Shown in pieces: positions 35,902 through 44,598 of a stretch of 64,000 bases of DNA. Source of the stretch: CAYFLR01 sp964343805. Its GTDB lineage: Bacteria; Bdellovibrionota_B; Oligoflexia; CAYFLR01. Every line of letters starts with the position of its first letter. Position 1 is the stretch's first letter. The position numbers and the translations under genes are program-made. A model generated the notes under the pieces. It made no database searches. It was not told the origin of the DNA and saw nothing but the letters and a program-made list of their open reading frames with translations. The DNA is taken from the NCBI GenBank assembly GCA_964343805.1, contig CAYFLR010000002.1, positions 62,001 through 126,000 on the forward strand, given 5' to 3'.

Positions 35902-37770
35902 CTAGAGTTGAGAGTTAGATATTGAAAATTGAAACTGAGTACCTTCTCCTTCCGTTGATTTAACGCGGATCTCCCCCCCGTGATTGCTGACTATTTTCTT
36001 AATGATGGCGAGCCCAATGCCAGTTCCATTGGTGGTGTTGTCAATTCGATAAAATAAATTAAAGATTTTTTTATAATACCTCTCGTTGATACCGATGCCA
36101 TTGTCTTCAAACTCGAATGATACTTTATCTTTTTCTTTCTTTACTCGAATCCAAACTTTACAGGCGATTTCTTTTCTACGATATTTGATGGAATTGCTTA
36201 AAAGGTTTTCAAACACTTGTAAGAGGCGGCTGTAGTTAGCCCAAAGAGTGGGTGAATTGGAGGGAATTATCAATTCCATATCCTTTGATTTGAGGCGAGA
36301 ATGATGGATTTTGGTGAACTCTTCAAAGAAACTATTTAAATCTACATTCTCTTTCTCTAGGTCAAGACGGCCCACTCGACTGAGTTCTAATAGATCTGTT
36401 ATCAGGAGGGACATGCGCTCGTTGGCTTCTTTTATAAAGTTAAATTTAGAAACTCCCTTTTGAAATTCTCCTTGTCTGAACAAACTTTCAATCACGTTGA
36501 TAAATCCAGAGCTAGTCACAAGTGGCGACTTTAAATCGTGGGAAACCGTATAGACAAATTGTTCTAACTCATCATTGGAGCGACTCAGTTCTTTGCGTTT
36601 GGATTCTAACTCTTTCGTCATTTTCTGAGTGGCAAGCAGTAACTTTTGGTTCTCTTCACTTTTTTGTTTAAACATTTCAGCTGATCGTGCCAAATCTCCT
36701 AATTCATCTTTTAAGTGCCGGCCTGGAACCTTGGCAATAGGTTGTCCCTTTATTAAGTCATTGAATGCCTTGGTAATAGAGGATATGGGTCTACTAATAC
36801 TTTGAGAAATAATGATAGAGAGAAAAATACCAATGAATAAAATTAAAAATGACATGGTAAAAATAGTGGCCTGACTCTCTTTGGTGTCTTTATAAATAGC
36901 TTTTTTTCGGGTTTCCGTTAGTTTAATCAGCTCATCAATTAGAGATTGGGTAATAAAAATTAGCTCTGATGCTTCACCTGCTAAAACAACGTTGACTAGA
37001 AAAAGATAGCCTCTGGTGGTTTGTACTGAGCGTATAAGAGAGTTTCTGTAAATGGAAAACATATTCCAACCATCAGTTAGGATTTTGCTAAACTGAAGGT
37101 TCGAACTCTTCTTATGTTCTCTTTTTAGGTTATCCAGAATATGGTCAATTCGGATTAAAGCTTGATCCAAAGAGGGTGTATCAAGGTGGGCAAAGTAGTT
37201 TGAAATATCTAATTCTACTAACAAAAAATCATTGAGAGTATTTTTTAAAACATGAGAATCAGTCTCTATCATTTCCTTTTTTAGTATAGTATTTAACTTT
37301 TTTAACCAATCTACCAAACGGTCGTGATCATCATGTAAACTTCTTTCTCTTTGCTCTGAACTGAGCTTTCTTTCTTTAACTACTTTCTCTAAGGTTTTTT
37401 TATACCGGTTGAGAGCACTAGTAATGCGATCGATTTTTTCCCGGATCTCTTTGTTTTTTATTTTTGGAAGTAGAAATTCAATCTTTAATCCGATGTTTTT
37501 ATCTAGCTGATTAATCTGATTTAAAGCCGATTCATAACCTGAAAAGGTGTATCGTTGAACTGTGTTATGCAGGAGCAAAACATCTTGTTTGATGGCTACA
37601 AACTGTTGCTCAATACTGGTTTCATTATTCAGAAGTTCTAAGTTTCTAAGGTTGGCTTTGCTATTATAGTAATTCAACCAGCTGGATAGAAATATAAGCA
37701 AACAGACAAACAAAAACCCCAGTAAAATGCGGTAACGTAGGGTGCTATACCGGATAATGAAATTGATCAT
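35902..37770 (-). CDS. Transmembrane histidine kinase with periplasmic helical sensor and HAMP
   Basis: 622 residues. TM1 ~14-33, a ~270-residue periplasmic region predicted as long helices (chemoreceptor-like bundle), TM2 ~303-325, HAMP ~322-375, coiled coil, HisKA with His411 (QFVYTVSHDLKSPLV) and HATPase (LLSNSIKYR; GTGIGLAII). No receiver. It starts 2 bases after the solute-binding protein gene, so the Tat-exported binding protein very probably delivers its ligand signal to this periplasmic domain, in the manner of binding-protein-dependent sensor kinases (for example TorT-TorS). The ligand is unknown; binding proteins of this class often take polyamines. Confidence 0.92.
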   Translation of the reverse strand: MINFIIRYSTLRYRILLGFLFVCLLIFLSSWLNYYNSKANLRNLELLNNETSIEQQFVAIKQDVLLLHNTVQRYTFSGYESALNQINQLDKNIGLKIEFLLPKIKNKEIREKIDRITSALNRYKKTLEKVVKERKLSSEQRERSLHDDHDRLVDWLKKLNTILKKEMIETDSHVLKNTLNDFLLVELDISNYFAHLDTPSLDQALIRIDHILDNLKREHKKSSNLQFSKILTDGWNMFSIYRNSLIRSVQTTRGYLFLVNVVLAGEASELIFITQSLIDELIKLTETRKKAIYKDTKESQATIFTMSFLILFIGIFLSIIISQSISRPISSITKAFNDLIKGQPIAKVPGRHLKDELGDLARSAEMFKQKSEENQKLLLATQKMTKELESKRKELSRSNDELEQFVYTVSHDLKSPLVTSSGFINVIESLFRQGEFQKGVSKFNFIKEANERMSLLITDLLELSRVGRLDLEKENVDLNSFFEEFTKIHHSRLKSKDMELIIPSNSPTLWANYSRLLQVFENLLSNSIKYRRKEIACKVWIRVKKEKDKVSFEFEDNGIGINERYYKKIFNLFYRIDNTTNGTGIGLAIIKKIVSNHGGEIRVKSTEGEGTQFQFSISNSQL

Positions 37771-37772
37771 TG

Positions 37773-39047
37773 TTAACCGCCTAAAACAAACTCATTCCAA
37801 AGTGGGAGAGAGTATTCATAGTTACTCATTACTGTATTCCATACAGCTATATTACTGAAGCGCTTAATGTAGGATCCACCTGTTCTCACCTCGCCTTTTT
37901 TCACTGAAACTTTTCCATCTGTTCCAAGTAGATCTTTCATGGCTGGTTGGCCCATGTACCAGTAATCCCACTCTTCTTTACTCATTAAATCTTTGGATCG
38001 CTCAGGGTTAGCAATATAATAGCCTTGCCTTGCAATAAATGCTCCTGCCCAACCAGATAACCACCAATTCATAAATTTATAGGATGCTTCTTTGGCGTAG
38101 CCTTTGGTTTTAGAAGAGAGGCACATAACTCCATGCCAAGCTCGATAACCCTCCTTGGGAGCAGCATAAATACAGGGAATTCCCATACCATTGAGAGCGG
38201 ATACTCCCGGAGAAAACATGCTCTGAATTATGACCTCATTACTCTGCATCAGTTTAACCGAATGAGGAACTGAGGACCAGACTCCCCGAAAGTGGCCATT
38301 TTGTCGATATTTGCGAATGATAGAAAACAAACTATTCAATTCATCACGGGTCATGGAGCCCATATCTTTGAACTTTATTAAACCTTTTGCTTGGGCTGCT
38401 AAAGCCAAATCAAATAAGCCGATGGTTGGCTCGTTTACAATAGCTACTTTACCCGCATATTTAGGATCAAGCAGCCAACTCCAGCTTTCAGTTTCATAGG
38501 GAATTCCCTTAGAAATGACTTTTGAGTTGTAGCCAAATGAGTCGGTGTTATGTACGTAGGGCATAAAACTTATTTTGGAAGAGGGGGCACTTCCTAATTT
38601 GTGGTTTTTTTGCTCATAGAGAATTTTATAGGGTGCATCACCGAGACCATATTGGGCCTCGGGTGCTATTTTCCCTTTTTTAGTCAAATTGTTGATTTCA
38701 TTCCAGTATTTGAGACGCTCCACCTCAATTCCTTGGATCGCCCCAGCCTGCCATAAAACCCGGATACTGTTGGACCATTGTTCGTAAATATCGAAGCTCT
38801 CTGGCCTTGTGGAGGCTTGGTGGATAATTTCAGCACTCCCTCCCGGAGAAAACTCAATGTCAATATTAAGGTCTTTCATTGCTTGCAATCGAATGGTTTC
38901 TTGCAGGGTGACATGAGTTCCTAATACTCGTACTTTTTGCCTGTTATTCGCAAATATTGCTGGAGATTGCTTTAAAAGCAGAATAGCTGATAGACCACCC
39001 TGCACCGAGCTTTTGATAAAATTTCGCCTTGATATAGATTTCATCAA
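37773..39047 (-). CDS. Tat-exported ABC-type solute-binding protein (PotD-like)
   Basis: 424-residue periplasmic binding protein with a twin-arginine signal (SISRRNFIKSS, then a hydrophobic segment to ~33). The mature part matches the extracellular solute-binding protein class that includes spermidine/putrescine-binding PotD (for example NTDSFGYNSKVI, SWSWLLDPKYAGKVAIVNEP). No permease or ATPase gene is nearby; instead the next gene, 2 bases on, is a histidine kinase. This suggests the protein works as a ligand sensor rather than for transport. It is divergent from the REC-HPt gene across a short gap with AT-rich sequence that should contain both promoters. The ligand specificity is a guess from family resemblance. 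Confidence 0.85.
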   Translation of the reverse strand: MMKSISRRNFIKSSVQGGLSAILLLKQSPAIFANNRQKVRVLGTHVTLQETIRLQAMKDLNIDIEFSPGGSAEIIHQASTRPESFDIYEQWSNSIRVLWQAGAIQGIEVERLKYWNEINNLTKKGKIAPEAQYGLGDAPYKILYEQKNHKLGSAPSSKISFMPYVHNTDSFGYNSKVISKGIPYETESWSWLLDPKYAGKVAIVNEPTIGLFDLALAAQAKGLIKFKDMGSMTRDELNSLFSIIRKYRQNGHFRGVWSSVPHSVKLMQSNEVIIQSMFSPGVSALNGMGIPCIYAAPKEGYRAWHGVMCLSSKTKGYAKEASYKFMNWWLSGWAGAFIARQGYYIANPERSKDLMSKEEWDYWYMGQPAMKDLLGTDGKVSVKKGEVRTGGSYIKRFSNIAVWNTVMSNYEYSLPLWNEFVLGG

Positions 39048-39176
39048 TTTATTATAGGGTATTTTTAGAGTGTTTAAAAATAAAGAAAAGTTAATACATT
39101 GAGAAATTTTAATAAAATCTTTCTCTTATTATCTCCGCTCATGTTAAAATATAACCATCTAGAATGTAATTTAAAT

Positions 39177-40031
39177 ATGGCCATAATCATGAATAGAGAA
39201 AGATCTGACTCTTCCCCTAAAAAGCGTGTACTGATAGCTGAAGATGATGAATACAGCCAACTAGTTGTGCAAGAATTTTTAGAAAGGCTGAACTATCAGG
39301 TTGTTATAACAGCTAATGGTCAATTGGCTCTTGATCAATTGGCTATAGAAGAGTTTGATTTGGTGATTCTAGATATCCAAATGCCTGTATTGGATGGATT
39401 TGCTACCGCCAAAGCCATTCGTGATCCTGCTTCCAAAGTAAAAAATCATAACATTCCCATCATTGCTTTATCTGCCAATTTAACTCATAAAGCCATTAAG
39501 AAAAGTAAGCAGGTGGGAATGGATGAATATGTCAATAAACCAATTATGTTTGATCGACTTAAGAAGGTCTTAGCTCAAGTGGAGATGAGGCATTCAAATT
39601 CGCCCAATCCCAAATTAATGGAAGAAACAAAGAGTGATGATGAAGGTATTACAGGTGAAGTTTTTAATCATGATATCTTTCTCCGTCGTTATTTCAATGA
39701 TCAGGAGTTTTGCCAGAAACTGGTCTTGTCCTTTGTCCAGAAAGCCCCCGAAAAGTTGGATTTGATACATAAATCCCTACCAATAGAAGACTATGAAACC
39801 ATGCAAAGAGTTCTCCATAATTTAAAAACTATGGGGGGAAATATGAAAGCTCAACGATTTGCCCAATTGGCTAAAAAGATGGAATCTGGCGCTATTAGCA
39901 AGAATATAGATACCGTTAAAAACTTACTTGTGGAGCTTGAAGCCGAATTTAAAACATTAACCGACATTTTAAATAACCATTACTCTTTGGAACCAACTCT
40001 ACCTGCTGTAAACAAGGGGGAAACAACATGA
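39177..40031 (+). CDS. Receiver-HPt phosphotransfer protein
   Basis: About 284 residues. N-terminal receiver (VLIAEDDEYSQLV; phospho-Asp in LVILDIQMPVLDG; Lys in YVNKPI), then a helical HPt domain with the phospho-accepting His in RVLHNLKTMGGNM. It is the one HPt module seen in the island and so the natural shuttle between the hybrid kinases on the minus strand and the response regulators. The frame extends back to a TTG at 39099, but no start has a good Shine-Dalgarno; ATG 39177 or ATG 39189 are most plausible. Its stop overlaps the next start as ATGA (40028-40031), implying translational coupling. Confidence 0.88.
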   Translation: MAIIMNRERSDSSPKKRVLIAEDDEYSQLVVQEFLERLNYQVVITANGQLALDQLAIEEFDLVILDIQMPVLDGFATAKAIRDPASKVKNHNIPIIALSANLTHKAIKKSKQVGMDEYVNKPIMFDRLKKVLAQVEMRHSNSPNPKLMEETKSDDEGITGEVFNHDIFLRRYFNDQEFCQKLVLSFVQKAPEKLDLIHKSLPIEDYETMQRVLHNLKTMGGNMKAQRFAQLAKKMESGAISKNIDTVKNLLVELEAEFKTLTDILNNHYSLEPTLPAVNKGETT

Positions 40032-41869
40032 ACCAGATCATCGACAAGCCGTTGATATTAGCTATTGATGATTCTCAAATGGATCTGGATGTTATTAATC
40101 ACTTTCTGGAGAAGAGTGGTTTTAGGTATATAAATGCCAACAGTGGAGAAATGGGGTTTTCTGTTCTACAGGAGCAAATTCCTGATTGTATTCTGGTTGA
40201 CAATAATATGCCTGGTATGAAGGGTGTTGATTTTTGCAAGAAGCTGAAGAGTAATGCGGAGTATAAATTTATTCCTGTGATCATGCTCACCTGTGATGGG
40301 GAAATTGAAAATATTATCGAAGGTCTGCAATCCGGCGCTGATGATTATATCGAAAAGTCAGCCGATCCTCTCTTGCAAATAGAACGTATCAAAACCATTT
40401 TACGTTCTGCGGCTATGAGATCAGAGATCTTAAAACTTTCTAAAGCCAAAGATGAGTTCTTATCCATCGTCTCTCATGATTTACGAGGTCCCATTGGTGT
40501 GGTTCGAACCAGTATGGAACTTTTAATGGGGGGGTTAGTTGCTGCTGACAGTAAAGAAGGGCAAGAGTTGATTTCCCGTGCCCATCGCCAATCCACTTTT
40601 GCCCTGGACCTGACCCAAAACATCCTTGATTTGGGCCGGCTAGAAGGAAAACTGGATTTAACCTTAAAAAGTTTTTTCCTTAAAGAGGTGATAGACCAGT
40701 CTATTGAAACTTATATTAAGACAATTTATGATAAGCGAATCTATTTTAACAATAATTTTAAAGAGAATTACCGTCTCCATGCGGATCAAGGCAAAATTCA
40801 ACAATTGTTGAATAACCTTATTGGCAATGCTGTTAAATTTACACCTGAAAATGGAAGGATCGATCTTGAATATTCCACTTCAAAAAGTAAACGGAGTTTT
40901 GATGAGCAAAAAGACGTATTGCATATCTCTGTCGCTAATACCGGTCCATTGATTCCCAAAGAGCATCTTTCCAAAATTTTCAACAAATATGTGCAAATTC
41001 AAAGTGAAAAATCTAAATACGGTGCTGGTTTAGGCTTAGCTATATGTAAACAGATATGCCTTCTGCATAAAGGAAATATTAAAGCTGAATCGACCCAAGA
41101 TGGAACGTGTTTTAAAGTTGACCTACCCAATATTCATACTCCAAAGAAAATACTCATTTTTGATCAAAATGAGTCCCGTAGTTATATTGTTAAGAAAACC
41201 ATTGAAACCCTTGATTATCAGGTTTTATTAGCCAAGGATAATAAAAATGCTCTTGAATTGTTACTGAATGAATCAGTTGATTTGCTTCTGATCAACATTG
41301 ATAAAAAAGAGAAGGAGAGCCTGGCTTTTATAAAGCAAATTCGCTCCCAACCAGTGTTCGAAAATCTACCTATCGTGGTTAAATCTGAGGAAGCAAAGAA
41401 GGCATTGGATAAGTCATTTTATGAGTTAGCCCAAGATACTATCTATAATACCCACACTGCCCTTGATTTAAACATGAAGTTAAGGCGTCTGTTGAGTGAT
41501 CAAGTTCGGGCAGATCGACCTTCCATATTAATAGTTGATGATGATTATTTAGCTGTAGATCTGCTCTGGGAAATCTTAAAACAAAGAGACGTAAATGTTT
41601 TCCGGGCCAACGATGGAATTGAAGGTTTATTTCTATTTAGAAATCACTCCATATCATTGGTTATAACGGATATAAGAATGCCTGAGCTAGATGGGATTGA
41701 GCTGGCTGGTTATATTAAAGAAATAAATCCTGAAGTCCCTATAATTTTTACCGGATATGGTGAATTTTACGAGGAAGCCAGTGAGCAATTTGGAGCGAGA
41801 GAGATTGTGGTAAAACCATTCAGTGAATCAGATATTTTACAAGCGGTAGATTCTTATCTTAAAGACTGA
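40028..41869 (+). CDS. Multi-receiver histidine kinase: REC-HisKA-HATPase-degenerate REC-REC
   Basis: 613 residues, no membrane segment. REC1 ~8-125 with Asp58 (CILVDNNMPGMKG), HisKA His150 (SIVSHDLRGPIG), HATPase (LNNLIGNAVKFT; GAGLGLAI), then REC2 (~375-490) in which the phospho-acceptor position reads LLLINID and the acidic pair is FDQNE, so it is probably unable to take phosphate, and REC3 (~498-613) with DDD and Asp548 (LVITDIRMPELDG). ATGA overlap with the REC-HPt gene. A degenerate receiver between kinase and functional receiver often serves as an allosteric or docking domain (general knowledge). Stops 1 base before the convergent gene. Confidence 0.9.
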   Translation: MNQIIDKPLILAIDDSQMDLDVINHFLEKSGFRYINANSGEMGFSVLQEQIPDCILVDNNMPGMKGVDFCKKLKSNAEYKFIPVIMLTCDGEIENIIEGLQSGADDYIEKSADPLLQIERIKTILRSAAMRSEILKLSKAKDEFLSIVSHDLRGPIGVVRTSMELLMGGLVAADSKEGQELISRAHRQSTFALDLTQNILDLGRLEGKLDLTLKSFFLKEVIDQSIETYIKTIYDKRIYFNNNFKENYRLHADQGKIQQLLNNLIGNAVKFTPENGRIDLEYSTSKSKRSFDEQKDVLHISVANTGPLIPKEHLSKIFNKYVQIQSEKSKYGAGLGLAICKQICLLHKGNIKAESTQDGTCFKVDLPNIHTPKKILIFDQNESRSYIVKKTIETLDYQVLLAKDNKNALELLLNESVDLLLINIDKKEKESLAFIKQIRSQPVFENLPIVVKSEEAKKALDKSFYELAQDTIYNTHTALDLNMKLRRLLSDQVRADRPSILIVDDDYLAVDLLWEILKQRDVNVFRANDGIEGLFLFRNHSISLVITDIRMPELDGIELAGYIKEINPEVPIIFTGYGEFYEEASEQFGAREIVVKPFSESDILQAVDSYLKD

Positions 41870-42436
41870 TTAAAACATCCACCAATTACATTGAAGGTCC
41901 ATGAGTTTTACTAAATTAATGGATTCTTTGCTGGAGTTAAATTTGGTGGAACCATCTTCCGTTTTCTTAAGAACCACTTTTTTATGGTAGAGAGTGTTCT
42001 CATCTTCGCGTTCAAGCATATCATCTTCATCTAGAGTGGATACTTCTTGAGGATAGATATAGGCAAGATATGTTTTATGGCTTTTAAAGGAGGTTTTGTA
42101 TTCCTCTTTAACATCAAGAAACTCGGATCCATCCGCATTGCGGATATTCTCAGCTATCTCTTTTAGTTTATCTTTGCTTACAACATATAATTTAAAGTAA
42201 GTAGCAGGCCAGCTAGTAGGATAGCCAGAGGGTTGGCCATAGGCTACTGAAGTGCTTTTACTTACAGTAACAAAGCCATTGTCGTTAAACTTACAGTTGA
42301 TGTTAGCAATTAATTCTCCCATTCCAAATGAACCTAGGAATATCTGAGCATCTTTTTCTAGAATGACTCGAGATTCAGCGAAAATAGAGGTTGAACAGAC
42401 TAACGCTAAAAGAATAAGAGGAATTACTTTTTTCAT
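41870..42436 (-). CDS. Secreted protein of unknown function
   Basis: 188 residues with a Sec signal peptide (MKKVIPLILLALVCSTSIFA). The mature protein has alternating hydrophobic strands, a Lys/Asp/Glu-rich tail and only two Cys; no known family is recognised. The start has AAGGAGAAG upstream. It is convergent with the kinase gene (stops adjacent) and is followed upstream by another secreted unknown. Confidence 0.6.
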   Translation of the reverse strand: MKKVIPLILLALVCSTSIFAESRVILEKDAQIFLGSFGMGELIANINCKFNDNGFVTVSKSTSVAYGQPSGYPTSWPATYFKLYVVSKDKLKEIAENIRNADGSEFLDVKEEYKTSFKSHKTYLAYIYPQEVSTLDEDDMLEREDENTLYHKKVVLKKTEDGSTKFNSSKESINLVKLMDLQCNWWMF

Positions 42437-42588
42437 GGTACTTCTCCTTCAAAGTTCGGAATAAAATTGTACTCGACCAATTGATATGCCTATACCATAA
42501 TCAGGACAGGGGATCCACTGAAATAGGACAAGTAAACGTAATTCGTGGAAAATATTTCTAAGTGTTTATTAATAGGGAGGAATTTTGT

Positions 42589-43146
42589 CTAGAGAATCGA
42601 GGGCTTTTCATTGAACAGAGAGCGGCATTGATCGGCTGTAGCCTCTGATTTGACTTGGGAACCGAGGATAAAACCAGAAAACTCATAACATTCTAACAGG
42701 GTCATATAGCGTGTATACATCTCCTCCGCCTTGTGTTCATCTTTGATTTCTTTAGTAAAAACGGGGATGATATCATCAAAATGTTTTCCTTGAATAGGCT
42801 TTAGTCGTTTGAAGGGAACGTCATGTAAGAACTGTTCTCCCTGTAAAGTATCTTTATCAGTAAGGTTAAAAACCATTGGGGCTGCAGGGTTATTTTCTTC
42901 AATACTTTTATAGGGATCGATAAACTTAATAATTACTTTATTATCTTTGACTTGATACTCTTTGGCCACTTGCACTGCTCCCAGAGGAATCGGAAATTGC
43001 ATCAGTGCTTGTTTCTCTGTGAATACCAGAACTACACGGGTTTCCATCGGTTCTAGACCCGCTGTCCATGCAGTATTTGCAATTCGATTCTGAGCCAATA
43101 ATGATGTTGTCATAGAAAAGAGGATGAAGAAAATTGACGTTTTCAT
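42589..43146 (-). CDS. Secreted protein of unknown function
   Basis: 185 residues with a Sec signal peptide (MKTSIFFILFSMTTSLLAQ). The first ~110 mature residues look like a small beta-barrel or sandwich (NTAWTAGLEPMETRVVLVF..., strands about 8 residues long), the rest is helical with a Cys pair near the end. No family recognised. ATG 43146 has AAGAAGG upstream. 152 bases separate it from the next secreted gene. Confidence 0.6.
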   Translation of the reverse strand: MKTSIFFILFSMTTSLLAQNRIANTAWTAGLEPMETRVVLVFTEKQALMQFPIPLGAVQVAKEYQVKDNKVIIKFIDPYKSIEENNPAAPMVFNLTDKDTLQGEQFLHDVPFKRLKPIQGKHFDDIIPVFTKEIKDEHKAEEMYTRYMTLLECYEFSGFILGSQVKSEATADQCRSLFNEKPSIL

Positions 43147-43283
43147 AAATTTACCTTCTTTTAATAATTAAAGTAGATTGTTAGCATCTTATAGTTGCTG
43201 ACCAGGTTTTTATACACCAAGCCGCTTTTGAAGTCTAGTTCAAAATATACTAATTTAGTTTAATTAAATGAAAATTATAGAAT

Positions 43284-44597
43284 TTACGAAAAATAGCCCA
43301 ATTTTCGAGCTTGAAGGGTGAGTTCGCTTCTAAAATCAGGATGTGCAATGGAAATGAGATTTTCGGCACGTTCTTGCAGAGTACGACCTCTGAGTGGTGC
43401 AACACCATGTTCTGTGACAATGTTATCCGCATTAGAGCGGTGAAGTGTAACGGCTGTTCCTTCTGGAAGAACAGGGACAATGGTAGTAAGTTGTCCTTTT
43501 TTGGCTGTTGATTTACAGGCAATAATGGATTTTCCTAATCCATCATAGGCCTCTTTGGCACCCACGGCGGTGTCTGTTTGTCCACCTGTGCCTGAATATT
43601 GTTCCACACCAACGGCTTCACTGGCGACCTGCCCCTGCAAATCAACCATGAGACAGGTGTTGATAGAAACCATTTTGGAATTCTGTCTAATAACTGCAGG
43701 ATCATTGACCCATTTGCCTCGGCGGAACTCAACTGCCATATTGTTATCCAGCCAATCATAGAGTTTAGGAGATCCCATGGCAAAAGTGGTTACAAACTTA
43801 TCTTTCATAAAACTTTTTTGCTTATTGGTAATGACACCCTGCTGATAGAGATCCATCATGGTATCCACTAACATTTCCGTGTGAACACCCAGATCATTTT
43901 TACCTTTGAGGGATAAGGCAGCTGCATTGGGAATCCCTCCAATACCAAGTTGAATAGTGGATCCATCTTCCACCATGGCCGCTATATTTTTGCCAATAGC
44001 TTGTTCGGTGTCATCAGGGTTTGCTACTGGGAGTGCCGGGGCAGCTTGATTGTGCTCTACAAAAAAGTCCACATCATTGATGTGAACATGAGTGTCACCA
44101 TAAGTGCGAGGAAGCTTTTCATTCACTTCGAGTACAACAATCTCGGCATTTTCAATAATGTCTTTTTCATAGGTAATACCGAGTGAGAGTGAAACAAAAC
44201 CATTTTTATCTGGTGGTGTACAGGTACCAAAAAACATATGAGGTTTTCTAACATAAAGACGATCCAGAGCGGCTCTATGCAGCATATTCGGGACATAAGT
44301 TACGGTTCCTGCTTTTTCTTTGATGGCCATTCGGGAACCTGGAGCATGAAACCAGCTACACAGTTGAAAATGATCTGACATATCGGGATTCATATAAAAT
44401 TCATAGGGTTTCAAGGTGAGGACAGAGAAAACCTTCACATTCTTAACCCTGGGTGCCGCTTTGTGGAACTCGGCCATACATCCTTGCGGCTCTGAGGCAC
44501 ATTGGGCTACAATGACATCGGTGTCACTTTTCATTTTTAATACAGCTTCTTCCGCTGAAATCAATTTACTATGGTAGGTGCTTCCTAGCTTACTCAT
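43284..44597 (-). CDS. Acetyl-CoA hydrolase/CoA-transferase family protein
   Basis: 437-residue family I CoA-transferase of the acetyl-CoA hydrolase/4-hydroxybutyrate CoA-transferase type. Landmarks: AQCASEPQGCMAEF at the N-terminus, QLGIGGIPNAAAL (CoA-binding), LGVHTEMLVD, the conserved VASEAVGVEQYSGTGGQ segment with the likely catalytic Glu, and HGVAPLRGRTLQERA near the end. It would move CoA between acetate and short-chain acyl or hydroxyacyl acids in the cytoplasm, which fits the thiolase/SDR/KASIII operon 2 kb away on the other strand. Start chosen at ATG 44597 rather than an in-frame GTG at 44612. One base from the stop of the lipase gene, so probably an operon. Confidence 0.93.
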   Translation of the reverse strand: MSKLGSTYHSKLISAEEAVLKMKSDTDVIVAQCASEPQGCMAEFHKAAPRVKNVKVFSVLTLKPYEFYMNPDMSDHFQLCSWFHAPGSRMAIKEKAGTVTYVPNMLHRAALDRLYVRKPHMFFGTCTPPDKNGFVSLSLGITYEKDIIENAEIVVLEVNEKLPRTYGDTHVHINDVDFFVEHNQAAPALPVANPDDTEQAIGKNIAAMVEDGSTIQLGIGGIPNAAALSLKGKNDLGVHTEMLVDTMMDLYQQGVITNKQKSFMKDKFVTTFAMGSPKLYDWLDNNMAVEFRRGKWVNDPAVIRQNSKMVSINTCLMVDLQGQVASEAVGVEQYSGTGGQTDTAVGAKEAYDGLGKSIIACKSTAKKGQLTTIVPVLPEGTAVTLHRSNADNIVTEHGVAPLRGRTLQERAENLISIAHPDFRSELTLQARKLGYFS

Positions 44598-44598
44598 T

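Noticed and set aside
30444..41869. A CRISPR or phage explanation for the repeats in the signalling island
   Set aside because: Only three short copies, no regular spacers and no phage or cas genes.
42589..43146. Naming the secreted protein a lipocalin
   Set aside because: The strand pattern is suggestive only; no lipocalin motif can be seen.
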